A DNA stretch of 64,000 nt, from assembly GCA_960531495.1 (NCBI GenBank), contig OY482854.1, positions 34,412,450-34,476,449 of the forward strand, in the 5' to 3' direction. This DNA comes from Zeus faber (Eukaryota; Chordata; Actinopteri; Zeiformes; Zeidae). Numbering within the stretch: position 1 is the first letter of the stretch; each line of letters begins with the position of its first letter. Below are positions 1 to 8,827 of the stretch, one piece after another. The notes below the pieces were generated by a model. That model was not told the origin of the DNA and ran no database searches. It saw only the letters and a list, made by a program, of their open reading frames with translations. The translations under genes were made by a program, and so were the position numbers.

Positions 1-691
1 TGTAGTTATCCCATTTGGGTTAAAGAATATAGGCATATTCTGGCTTCAAGGAGAAGTCCCCTAACCAGGGTTTAAGGTGACTTACATTTAAAAGGATGCT
101 TGTTTCCTCTTAGTAGTATAGGTCCAGAGTAATTTGTCTTATATTTGTTGTTTAGATGCTTTATTAGTTGTTGGTAGACGTAGTTGTTTTCTTTAAGAGT
201 GGTTAAGAACACCTTATTTGTTTTTTGTTTCAAGTTGTTAAGAGTGGTTAAGAACACCTTATTTGTTCTTTCTCCGCATTTCTATATGATTACTTTTAGA
301 AATTTAGGACACATTCATCAGTAGTGTACCTCAGGATCATTGAGTGTTTCAGCCTTTTAAACAAACTATACACCCTCTCCTTGAGGCAGGCCACCTGGGC
401 TTCGTCAAGACCCTGGTGTGTGTCCCCCGGTCAATTGGTTTATTTTAGGAAATATTTCTACTCTTGTTGGTTGGATTTTGATGAGTTTGGGTACGACCTC
501 TATTTGTCCGTGGGATATCTATGTGCTTAGATTTAGTTGAGTATAGGTAAGTTCCGTCTCTGTTTGTCATTGGGAAACTTCTTCCATTTTCAATTGGATT
601 TTGTAGAGTTTGGGTACGACCTCTATTTGTCAGTGGGATATTTTTGTTCTTGGATTTTGTTGAGTTTGGGTACGACCTCTATTCGTCAATG

Positions 692-930
692 GTTAGGGTT
701 AGGATTTGGTTTTAGGGTTAGGATAGGGGTTAGGTTTAGGGTTAGGTTTGGGGTTAGGTTTAGGGCTAGGTCTTAGGGTTAACGTTAGGGTTGGGGTTAG
801 GTTTAGAACCAGGGCTAGGCTTAGGTTTAGGGTTAGGCTAAGGGTTAGGTTTAGGGTTAAGTCTTAGGGTTAACGTTAGGGTTAGGTTTAGAGCTAGAGT
901 TAGGGTTAGGGTTAGGGTCAGGGTTTTAGG
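692..930 (+). repeat. degenerate telomere-like array in B0
   Basis: Continuous GGGTTAGG/TTTAGGG variants on the + strand, mixed with GGGCTAGG, GGGTTAACG and GGTTTAGAACC forms. The orientation matches the terminal telomere. It appears to be decayed telomeric DNA rather than a functional tract. Confidence 0.85.
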
Positions 931-959
931 ATTAGGGTTGGAGAGGAGAGGGAAGTGGA

Positions 960-1085
960 GGAGAAGTATATGTAGAAGGGAGGTAGAGGGAAGGAGAGCC
1001 GTCTGTTCGGACTGCATTCTCCTCCTGCCTGTTCGGGCTATTCTCTACCGTCCCAGCTCTCTCAGTTTCCTGAGAGAAGGGGAAG
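960..1085 (+). repeat. K element (structured core), B0 copy
   Basis: A sequence of about 120 bp found once in each B unit and once in each 318-bp repeat of the A and C units. It contains GGTAGAG...CTCTACC arms and the TCTCTCAG-TTTC-CTGAGAGA stem-loop. It is followed by a purine-rich stretch and a short A-run. Confidence 0.75.
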
Positions 1086-1257
1086 AGAGTGAGAAAAAGA
1101 ATGAAAAAAGAGAAAAAAAAATTGTAAGCTAAGTTATTTTGTATAGTTGTTAATTTATGAGAATAGACTCTAAACAATAGTTGGAAGTTGTTGTACACCT
1201 TATCTTGCGCCATGTCAATGCCTTTAAGAGGAGGAAAGAAAGGGGAGAGAGATTTGG

Positions 1258-2318
1258 TTGGTTGAGTACTGTATTGATGATCCCGTCTACCCAGTTTGGG
1301 TAGCCTGGTATGTATTGGTGAGTACTTTTCCTATGTTCCCCCCTGGCCAGCAAGGGCAGTTTGGTATAGGGGACCAAAGGTAATGCACGGGCCGTCGCAC
1401 GTTATCAAGATTCTCCAATCCCGTATTATGTTAGGTAGAGAGTTAGGTTCCTGTTCAAGTTGTTGCGGATGGTTAAGAACGTTTTGTTTGTTTTTTGTTC
1501 TGGGTGTAAACGTGGTTAAATACACCTTGTTTGTTTTTGTTTCCAGTTGTTTATGGATGGTTAAGAACACCCTATTTGTTTTATTTGGGTGTTCATTTGT
1601 TATGGGTTTAAGCGTGGTTAAATAAACCTTGTTTGTTTTTGTTTCAAGTTGTTACGAATGGTTAAGATCACCTTGTTTGTTTTTTTGGTTACGGGTTTAA
1701 GCGTGGTTAGGTACACCTTATTTGTTTCTGTTTCAAGTTTTTACGGATTGGTTCAGAACACCTTGTTTGTTCCTTATTACGGGTTTAAGCGTGGTTAAGT
1801 ACACCTTGTTAGTTTCTTGTTTAAAGTTGTTACGGATGGTTAAGATCACCTTGTTTGTTTTTTTGGTTACGGGTTTAAGCGTGGTTAGGTACACCTTATT
1901 TGTTTCTGTTACAAGTTTTTACGGATTGGTTCAGAACACCTTGTTTGTTCCTTATTACGGGTTTAAGCGTGGTTAAGTACACCTTGTTAGTTTCTTGTTT
2001 AAAGTTGTTACGGATGGTAAGAAAACCTTGTTTGTTTTTTATTACGAGTTTAAGCGTGGTTAGGTACACCTTATTGTTTTTTGATTTGGGTTTGTTGAGT
2101 ACTGTATAGATGATTCCGTTTACCCAGTTGGGTATCCTGGCATGTATTGGTGAGTACTATTCCTATGTTCCCCCCTGGCCAGCATGGGCAGTTTGGTATA
2201 GGGGACCAAAGGTAATGCACGGGCCGTCGCACGTTATCAAGATTCTCCAATCCCGTATTATGTTAGGTAGAGAGTTAGGTTCCTGTTCAAGTTGTTGCGG
2301 ATGGTTAAGAACGTTTTG
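1258..2318 (+). repeat. A0: partial A-type head (P, minisatellite, P' and stub)
   Basis: A 1061-bp segment repeated almost exactly as the first 1061 bp of A1 (2319-3379). It consists of P at 1258, the 43-45-bp minisatellite from about 1456, variant P' at 2091, and a short minisatellite stub that stops at 2318, where the next P begins. It looks like a head fragment onto which a full A unit was joined. Confidence 0.85.
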
Positions 2319-2516
2319 TTGGTTGAGTACTGTATTGATGATCCCGTCTACCCAGTTTGGGTAGCCTGGTATGTATTGGTGAGTACTTTTCCTATGTTCC
2401 CCCCTGGCCAGCAAGGGCAGTTTGGTATAGGGGACCAAAGGTAATGCACGGGCCGTCGCACGTTATCAAGATTCTCCAATCCCGTATTATGTTAGGTAGA
2501 GAGTTAGGTTCCTGTT
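2319..2516 (+). repeat. P module (reference copy)
   Basis: About 198 bp starting TTGGTTGAGTACTG. Box TGAGTACT lies at module bases 6-13 and again at 62-69. Between them, CTACCCA-GTT-TGGGTAG can form a hairpin at bases 30-46. A C-rich/TGGCCA stretch and a conserved segment ending about GTTAGGTAGAG follow. About 41 P or P' copies occur in the window, and the left edge is the same base at each. Function is unknown; a recombination or replication site, or an element terminus, are possibilities. Confidence 0.85.
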
Positions 2517-3151
2517 CAAGTTGTTGCGGATGGTTAAGAACGTTTTGTTTGTTTTTTGTTCTGGGTGTAAACGTGGTTAAATACACCTTGTTTGTTTTTG
2601 TTTCCAGTTGTTTATGGATGGTTAAGAACACCCTATTTGTTTTATTTGGGTGTTCATTTGTTATGGGTTTAAGCGTAGTTAAATAAACCTTGTTTGTTTT
2701 TGTTTCAAGTTGTTACGAATGGTTAAGATCACCTTGTTTGTTTTTTTGGTTACGGGTTTAAGCGTGGTTAGGTACACCTTATTTGTTTCTGTTTCAAGTT
2801 TTTACGGATTGGTTCAGAACACCTTGTTTGTTCCTTATTACGGGTTTAAGCGTGGTTAAGAACACCTTGTTAGTTTCTTGTTTAAAGTTGTTACGGATGG
2901 TTAAGATCACCTTGTTTGTTTTTTTGGTTACGGGTTTAAGCGTGGTTAGGTACACCTTATTTGTTTCTGTTACAAGTTTTTACGGATTGGTTCAGAACAC
3001 CTTGTTTGTTCCTTATTACGGGTTTAAGCGTGGTTAAGTACACCTTGTTAGTTTCTTGTTTAAAGTTGTTACGGATGGTAAGAAAACCTTGTTTGTTTTT
3101 TATTACGAGTTTAAGCGTGGTTAGGTACACCTTATTGTTTTTTGATTTGGG
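2517..3151 (+). repeat. 43-45-bp minisatellite, array I of A1
   Basis: Alternating monomers, one ending about GTTACGGATGGTTAAG and the other about CGGGTTTAAGCGTGGTTAAG. Each is followed by NACACCTTGTTTGTTT-like sequence. Four monomers (45+43+45+45 bp) make a 178-bp higher-order unit, present about twice here. The short frames inside simply recur with the 178-bp period. Confidence 0.88.
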
Positions 3152-3349
3152 TTTGTTGAGTACTGTATAGATGATTCCGTTTACCCAGTTGGGTATCCTG
3201 GCATGTATTGGTGAGTACTATTCCTATGTTCCCCCCTGGCCAGCATGGGCAGTTTGGTATAGGGGACCAAAGGTAATGCACGGGCCGTCGCACGTTATCA
3301 AGATTCTCCAATCCCGTATTATGTTAGGTAGAGAGTTAGGTTCCTGTTC
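3152..3349 (+). repeat. P' variant of the P module
   Basis: A diverged P copy starting TTTGTTGAGTACTG, with a shorter hairpin loop (TACCCA-GT-TGGGTA) and CATGGGC instead of CAAGGGC. It begins at the same base as P but is joined on its left to minisatellite DNA. Confidence 0.83.
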
Positions 3350-3846
3350 AAGTTGTTGCGGATGGTTAAGAACGTTTTGTTTGTTTTTTGTTCTGGGTTT
3401 AAACGTGGTTAAATACACCTTGTTTGTTTTTGTTTCCAGTTGTTTATGGATGGTTAAGAACACCCTATTTGTTTTATTTGGGTGTTCATTTGTTATGGGT
3501 TTAAGCGTGGTTAAATAAACCTTGTTTGTTTTTGTTTCAAGTTGTTACGAATGGTTAAGATCACCTTGTTTGTTTTTTTGGTTACGGGTTTAAGCGTGGT
3601 TAGGTACACCTTATTTGTTTCTGTTTCAAGTTTTTACGGATTGGTTCAGAACACCTTGTTTGTTCCTTATTACGGGTTTAAGCGTGGTTAAATACACCTT
3701 GTTAGTTTCTTGTTTAAAGTTGTTACGGATGGTAAGAAAACCTTGTTTGTTTTTTATTACGAGTTTAAGCGTGGTTAGGTACACCTTATTGTTTTTTGTT
3801 TCAAGTTGTTACGGATGGTTAAGCGCACCCTGTTTCTTCTTTCTCT
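3350..3846 (+). repeat. 43-45-bp minisatellite, array II of A1
   Basis: The same monomer family as array I, ending in a T/C-rich stretch before module M. Confidence 0.85.
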
Positions 3847-4013
3847 GAATTTCCATATGATTACTTTTAGGAATTTAGGACACATTCATCAGTAGTGTAC
3901 CTCAGGATCATTGAGTGTTTCAGCCTTTTAAACAAACTATACACCCTCTCCTTGAGGCAGGCCACCTGGGTTTGATCAAGACCCTGGTGTGTGTCCCCCG
4001 GTCAATTGGTTTT
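3847..4013 (+). repeat. M module, shared by A, B and C units
   Basis: A conserved non-repetitive segment of about 170 bp, found once per A, B and C unit. Near its end, arms CACC-T-GGGT and ACCC-T-GGTG with a TTGATCA-type loop (about 3962-3988) form a good hairpin with one T-T mismatch in A and C; pairing is weaker in B. I recognise no RNA gene or promoter box in it. Confidence 0.7.
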
Positions 4014-4330
4014 ATTTAAAAAAAATTTGTTCGTTGGATTTCGTTGCATTTGGGTACGACCTTTATACGTTGGTAGGATATTCTTTTCCTTAGACTTTGA
4101 GTTTTTTTTGGTTAGGTTCTGTCTTTGTCATTGGGTAGTTCTTACTATGGTCATTCGGATTTTGTTGAGTTTGGGTACGGTTTTTCTTTGTCGGTAAGAT
4201 ATTTCTGTCCTAGGATTCTGTTGAGTTTGGGTAAGTTTGTATCACTATTTTTTCTTAAGGTGCCTCCGGTATTATTGGTTGGACTTTGTTGAGCTTGGAT
4301 ACGTTGCCTTTTAATTTATCCCAGGTACAT
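4014..4330 (+). repeat. degenerate ~60-bp tandem repeat
   Basis: Recurring phrases of the type TTGGATTTTGTTGAGTTTGG followed by GTACGACC, TTTGTC and GATATT, spaced about 57-64 bp. Copies are substantially diverged. The B units carry a shorter, better preserved version. Confidence 0.7.
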
Positions 4331-5278
4331 TTCTGCTGTTGTTAGACGAGGTAGTCGAGTTTGGCTAAATTGAAATACCGTTGTTCTAACGTTATTCAAG
4401 TTGGTCGGGTTTTGGTTATTTTCTTGGGTAAGCTATCGTCTGTTTGATGATAGTTTGGTTACTTCGGTTATAATGGATAATAAGATCTGATTACGGGTAT
4501 GTCTTGGGAGTAAGGATAAATTAGACCTAGTAGAGTAAGTGGTTACTGTTATCTCCTAGGTATTATTATACAGGTTGGGTTAAAGGATGGAGATAGGTAG
4601 TTAGTTCTAAAAGGTCTAGGTCCCGGTGCATCCACGGCCTGGTCCCTAAGTTTGGACCAGGGGATGAGGAAATAAGGGTGTGAAAATTTAAATTGCTGTA
4701 AAAACAGCATTCTACTTTTAAAGGAACAATTCCTGTGTCCCGTACACCGCACAACTCCAGGAATTGTCCAATATATCTATGTTTTTTTTAGTTTTACACC
4801 TAGAAACCTTGGATAACACTTACCCCAGCCAGGTCTTCATTATTTTATCACTTAAATTTCGTATAGGGTCTACTCGGGTTATGTCTTTCACCCTCCTGGT
4901 TCCTGGGATTTTATGTTTTTAATAATGTAGTTGGGGTCCTGAATATTATATTTAGAATTTCATTAAACGATTGGTGGCATATAAATATTTTTTCGTGCAA
5001 TAAAATGCGTGAAGAAATTAAAATTAAAAGTACCCATGGTTCATAGCGGTTTTTTTCGGTAGGAACGGCCGCTACTTCCTGAAGGGGAGTCTCTAGCATG
5101 ATGTTCATCCTCTGATTGGTCCTCTATAATTATCCCATAATTCCTCTATTTTATTAGTTGACTATGTTTTTGTATGTTAAATAATTTTCAATAGCCTACT
5201 GAAATTATTTTAACCAGAAAAAACATCGCGGAAGTGTTTCATTAACGTGGGGATGTTGTAGGTTTTTTTTTTTTAAAA
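4331..5278. other. U: unique ~0.95-kb block without recognised gene
   Basis: Low-copy sequence present once per A and C unit and absent from B. Open frames do not exceed about 68 codons and overlap on the same strand. It holds a cluster of three perfect stem-loops (4638-4767) and ends in a T-run followed by an A-run just before the CpG-rich block. I recognise no protein or RNA family. Confidence 0.6.
4638..4767. other. cluster of three perfect stem-loops in U (A1)
   Basis: Three serial perfect inverted repeats: CCTGGTCC/GGACCAGG (4638-4645, 4654-4661; 8-nt loop), TGCTGT/ACAGCA (4694-4699, 4704-4709; AAAA loop) and ACAATTCCTG/CAGGAATTGT (4726-4735, 4758-4767; 22-nt loop). The cluster is unchanged in the otherwise more diverged C0 unit. 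It could be part of a structured RNA or a single-strand DNA feature; neither is shown. Confidence 0.6.
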
Positions 5279-5575
5279 AAACGGTACCATGAGCGATAGC
5301 GGTAGCGCTTGTAATGACATGACAGCGGGAAAACAAAATAATCTCCGGGTGGACAACTTCTGTCCAAAACAATCCGGTCGACAGCGAGCAACTCGCCGCC
5401 GAGAAAACCGGCCCTCAAAGAGAAGTAAAGGCAGTCCATCGGCATCGCGAGCGAAACTCGCGCCGCGATTAAAGTGGCACTCCATCACTCTCGGTGGATC
5501 CGGCTGACTACACACACTACGCGTGGGGCTATACACCTGGGCACGGAGAACGCTCCGTGTTGGAATGTCCGTAGT
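5279..5575. promoter_or_regulatory. CpG-rich GC block (candidate CpG island), A1
   Basis: I count about 29 CpG dinucleotides by eye in roughly 290 bp. The flanks are AT-rich, and adjacent U and the minisatellites have few CpGs. Three perfect stem-loops lie inside: TGGACA/TGTCCA (5350-5366), CGCGAG/CTCGCG (5446-5462) and CACGGAG/CTCCGTG with an AACG loop (5542-5559). An open frame of 72 basic codons starts at 5289 on the + strand, but coding evidence is weak. Downstream on the + strand lie TTAGGG-like arrays, so a rightward transcript would carry UUAGGG repeats. The promoter role is inference. Confidence 0.45.
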
Positions 5576-5745
5576 CATTATATAAATATATAAATAAATA
5601 GAAAAAACTAATAAATAAATACATAAATAATTTAGAAAAAATCTATAAATATATAAAAAAATATATATAAAAAAAATATAATAAAAACATAATAAAAAAA
5701 TATATATATATGAAAAAAATATATATATATAAAAACAAACCTTCC
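5576..5745. repeat. AT-rich low-complexity tract, A1
   Basis: Almost pure A/T with TATATA, AATAAA and ATAAAT repetitions. The C units contain an extra internal duplication here. The long minus-strand frame rich in Tyr, Phe and Ile across this tract in C units is a composition artefact. Confidence 0.85.
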
Positions 5746-5792
5746 CACATAACTATTCATTTTAACTACATCTGTAGTAATTAGAGATTTTA

Positions 5793-5813
5793 GGGTTGGG
5801 GAAAGGGGTGGGG
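5793..5813 (+). other. G-quadruplex motif, A1
   Basis: Four G-runs with loops TT, AAA and T (G3-TT-G4-AAA-G4-T-G4), a canonical intramolecular G4 pattern on the + strand. It lies between the AT-rich tract and the degenerate telomeric array, followed at once by a T-run. Present in all eight A/C-type units that reach this position (5793, 12303, 33597, 37348, 43582, 49816, 56050, 62284). Confidence 0.7.
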
Positions 5814-5869
5814 TTTTTTTTGTTACGTTTTTTTTATATATAAAAAAGATTGGGTAACAGTGATGGTTT

Positions 5870-6590
5870 TAGAGCTAAGGTTAGGTTTAGGGTTAGGTCT
5901 AAGGTTAGGCTCAGGGCTAGGTTTAGGGTTAGGTTTAGGGTTAGGTTTAGGGTTAGGTTTAGGGTTAGATTGAGGGTTAAGTTTAGGGTTAGATTGAGGG
6001 TTAAGTTTAGGGTTGGATTGAGGGTTAAGTTTAGGGTTAGGTTTAGGGTTAGGTTAAGCGCTAGGGTTAGGTTTAGGGTCGGGTTTAGGGCTAGGTCTTA
6101 GGGTTAACGTTAGGGTTAGGTTTAGAACCAGGGCTAGGGTTAGTTTTAGGGTTAGGTTTAGGGCTAGGTTAGGGTTAGGGTTAGGGTTAGGGTGGGGAAT
6201 ATGGTTAGGGTAGGGGTTGGGGTTAGGTTTAGATTCAGAGTTAGGTTGGGGTTAGTTAAGCTTAAGGTTGGGGTTGGGGTTAGGGTTAGGGTTAGGGTTG
6301 GGAATGTGTTGAGGGTAGGGGTTAAGTTTAGGGTTTAGGTCCGGATTCAGGATTGGGTAAGGGTTAATAGGGTTAGGGTTAGGGTTAGGGTTAGGAATGT
6401 GTTAAGGGTAGGGGTTAGGGTTAGGGTTAGGTTTGGATTCAAGGACTCGTGTTAAGAGTTAGGGTTTGGGTTAGGGTTAGAGTTAGGGTTTGGGTTAGGG
6501 TTAGGGTTAGGGTTGGGAATATGTTAAGGGTTAGGGTTAGGGGTTAGGGTTAGGGTTAGGGTTAGGGTTAGGGTTGGGAATGTGTTGAGG
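5870..6590 (+). repeat. degenerate telomere-like array, A1
   Basis: About 0.7 kb of TTAGGG relatives: 12-bp TTTAGGGTTAGG periods near 5910-5965, a 24-bp GATTGAGGG-type alternation near 5966-6040, then mixed stretches with short runs of true TTAGGG and phrases such as GGGAATGTGTTGAGGG. The G-rich strand faces the chromosome end. Confidence 0.88.
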
Positions 6591-6600
6591 GTTTACCAAG

Positions 6601-8204
6601 TATATTGGGATAGACTCCGGGTTACGGTTAGTTTGTTTGTTATGAAGATTAATTAATTATAAGGTTTATTTTTAGAAGGAGCAAGAGGGAGGTAGGAGGG
6701 AGGTAGAGGGAAGGAGAGCCGTCTGTTCGGACTGCATTCTCCTCCTGCCTGTTCGGGCTGTTCTCTACCGTCCCAACTCTCTCATTTTCATGAGAGAAAG
6801 GGAAGAGAGTGAAAAAAAGGTTTGTGAGTTAAATTGTTTGGGTTATTTTGTTCGGGCATAAATTCTAATTGGTCCTAGGTGGTAGTGGGTTATATTAATC
6901 CGGTAATGTTATATCAAGTATATTGGGATAGATACCGGGTTACGGTTAGTTTGTTTGTTATGAAGATTAATTCATTATAAGGTTTATTTTTAGAAGGAGC
7001 AAGAGGGAGGTAGGAGGGAGGTAGAGGGAAGGAGAGCCGTCTGTTCGGACTGCATTCTCCTCCTGCCTGTTCGGGCTGTTCTCTACCGTCCCAACTCTCT
7101 CATTTTCATGAGAGAAAGGGAAGAGAGTGAAAAAAAGGTTTGTGAGTTAAATTGTTTGGGTTATTTTGTTCGGGCATAAATTCTAATTGGTCCTAGGTGG
7201 TAGTGGGTTATATTAATCCGGTAATGTTTTATTAAGTATATTGGGATAGACTCCGGGTTACGGTTAGTTTGTTTGTTATGAAGATTAATTCATTATAAGG
7301 TTTATTTTTAGAAGGAGCAAGAGGGAGGTAGGAGGGAGGTAGAGGGAAGGAGAGCCGTCTGTTCGGACTGCATTCTCCTCCTGCCTGTTCGGGCTGTTCT
7401 CTACCGTCCCAACTCTCTCATTTTCATGAGAGAAAGGGAAGAGAGTGAAAAAAAGGTTTGTGAGTTAAATTGTTTGGGTTATTTTGTTCGGGCGTAAATT
7501 CTAATTGGTCCTAGGTGGTAGTGGGTTATATTAATCCGGTAATGTTATATCAAGTATATTGGGATAGACTCTGGGTTACGGTTAGTTTGTTTGTTATGAA
7601 GATTAATTCATTATAAGGTTTATTTTTAGAAGGAGCAAGAGGGAGGTAGGAGGGAGGTAGAGGGAAGGAGAGCCGTCTGTTCGGACTGCATTCTCCTCCT
7701 GCCTGTTCGGGCTGTTCTCTACCGTCCCAACTCTCTCATTTTCATGAGAGAAAGGGAAGAGAGTGAAAAAAAGGTTTGTGAGTTAAATTGTTTGGGTTAT
7801 TTTGTTCGGGCGTAAATTCTAATTGGTCCTAGGTGGTAGTGGGTTATATTAATCCGGTAATGTTATATCAAGTATATTGGGATAGACTCCGGGTTACGGT
7901 TAGTTTGTTTGTTATGAAGATTAATTCATTATAAGGTTTATTTTTAGAAGGAGCAAGAGGGAGGTAGGAGGGAGGTAGAGGGAAGGAGAGCCGTCTGTTC
8001 GGACTGCATTCTCCTCCTGCCTGTTCGGGCTGTTCTCTACCGTCCCAACTCTCTCATTTTCATGAGAGAAAGGGAAGAGAGTGAAAAAAAGGTTTGTGAG
8101 TTAAATTGTTTGGGTTATTTTGTTCGGGCGTAAATTCTAATTGGTCCTAGGTGGTAGTGGGTTATATTAATCCGGTAGTGTTATATCAAGTATATTGGGA
8201 TACG
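6601..8204 (+). repeat. five 318-bp tandem repeats (R318), A1
   Basis: Copies start at 6601, 6919, 7237, 7555 and 7873, each exactly 318 bp, followed by a 12-base partial copy at 8191. Each carries one K element. The first copy has AATTAATT where the others have AATTCATT, the second has GATACC, and the fourth has GACTCTGGG. No spacers are present, so this is not a CRISPR array. Confidence 0.95.
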
Positions 8205-8402
8205 TTGGTTGAGTACTGTATTGATGATCCCGTCTACCCAGTTTGGGTAGCCTGGTATGTATTGGTGAGTACTTTTCCTATGTTCCCCCCTGGCCAGCAA
8301 GGGCAGTTTGGTATAGGGGACCCAAGGTAATGCACGGGCCGTCGCACGTTATCAAGATTCTCCAATCCCGTATTATGTTAGGTAGAGAGTAAGGTTCCTG
8401 TT
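8205..8402 (+). repeat. P module after the R318 array, A1
   Basis: A P copy distinguished by ACCCAAGG instead of ACCAAAGG and GAGTAAGG instead of GAGTTAGG. Its left flank is a truncated 318-bp repeat ending GGGATACG. Confidence 0.85.
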
Positions 8403-8626
8403 CAAGTTGTTGCGGATGGTTAAGAACGTTTTGTTTGTTTTTTGTTCTGGGTTTAACCGTGGCAAAATACACCTTGTTGGTTTTTGTTTCAAGTTGTTAT
8501 GGATGGTTAAGAACACCCTATTTGTTTTTTTTGGGTGTTCATTTGTTATGGGTTTAAGCGTGGTTAAATAAACCTTATTTGTTTTTGTTCCAAGTTGTTA
8601 CGAATGGTTAAGATCACCTTGTTTGA
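8403..8626 (+). repeat. short minisatellite block, A1
   Basis: About five monomers of the 43-45-bp family between P (8205) and the truncated P' (8627). Confidence 0.8.
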
Positions 8627-8758
8627 TTTGTTGAGTACTGTATTGATGATTCCGTTTACCCAGTTGGGTATCCTGGCATGTATTGGTGAGTACTATTCCT
8701 ATGTTCCCCCCTGGCCAGCATGGGCAGTTTGGTATAGGGGACCAAAGGTAATGCACGG
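8627..8758 (+). repeat. truncated P' copy, A1
   Basis: The first 132 bp of P', ending at GCACGG, where it switches to tail Z. The left flank ends in A rather than the usual G. Confidence 0.8.
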
Positions 8759-8827
8759 TCTTGGTAAGATAATACATATAATGGGTTATAAGGAGAATCT
8801 GCTTTCCGAGGCACAGGCTAGGTTAGG
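8759..8827 (+). repeat. Z tail with TTAGG end, A1
   Basis: A 69-bp segment ending AGGCTAGGTTAGG directly before the next P. A near-identical tail ends every full B unit (for example 18640-18700, ending TTAGG). It marks the right end of a unit and leaves a telomere-like TTAGG at the junction. Confidence 0.8.

Larger units (their letters stand above)
1..1257 (+). repeat. B0: partial B-type subtelomeric unit, cut by window start
   Basis: It aligns with the B units of 17154-30295 from about base 200 of that unit onward. It shares the block after P, two reduced minisatellite monomers, module M (about 290-450), the roughly 60-bp degenerate repeat (about 470-695), a degenerate telomeric stretch, one K element and an A-rich run. 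It is more diverged than the tandem B units: the A-run at 1103-1111 is 9 bases against 14-31, and the telomere-like stretch keeps variants such as GTTAACG where B1-B8 read plain TTAGGG. It lacks the last ~60 bases (tail Z) and passes directly into a P module at 1258. No coding capacity is evident. Confidence 0.9.
2319..8827 (+). repeat. A1: 6.51-kb subtelomeric tandem unit (reference copy)
   Basis: The first complete A unit. It repeats at 8828-15337 with a one-base difference in a T-run near 5265-5275 and starts a third time at 15338. Module order is P, minisatellite, P', minisatellite, M, 60-bp repeat, U, CpG-rich block, AT-rich tract, G4 motif, degenerate TTAGGG array, five 318-bp repeats, P, short minisatellite, truncated P', tail Z. 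The open frames inside are short and overlap repeats on both strands, so no gene is called. Confidence 0.93.

Noticed and set aside
72-257. 61-codon Lys/Asn-rich minus-strand frame repeated in every B unit
   Set aside because: Half of it is minisatellite translation. Conservation reflects whole-unit homogenisation, not coding constraint.
2357-2686. 109-codon and 115-codon frames starting in P modules
   Set aside because: They run from P into the minisatellite, recur with every copy, have overlapping frames on the opposite strand, and show satellite-derived repeated peptides.
3847-4013. Module M as a tRNA or 5S rRNA gene
   Set aside because: No cloverleaf, no recognisable internal promoter boxes, and no match I can recall to 5S rRNA.
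5289-5507. 72-codon basic frame in the CpG-rich block as a real gene
   Set aside because: Three of four differences between A/C and C0 change the residue, there is no recognisable domain, and the frame can be explained by stop-poor GC-rich sequence. Kept only as a weak possibility in the findings.
5850-6101. Arg/Val/Phe-rich frame (and its copies) as a basic protein
   Set aside because: It lies wholly in the degenerate telomere-like array, and its residue pattern follows the 12-bp repeat.
6601-8190. 318-bp direct repeats as a CRISPR-like array
   Set aside because: Units are contiguous and nearly identical over their full length, with no variable spacers and no cas genes, in a eukaryotic subtelomere.
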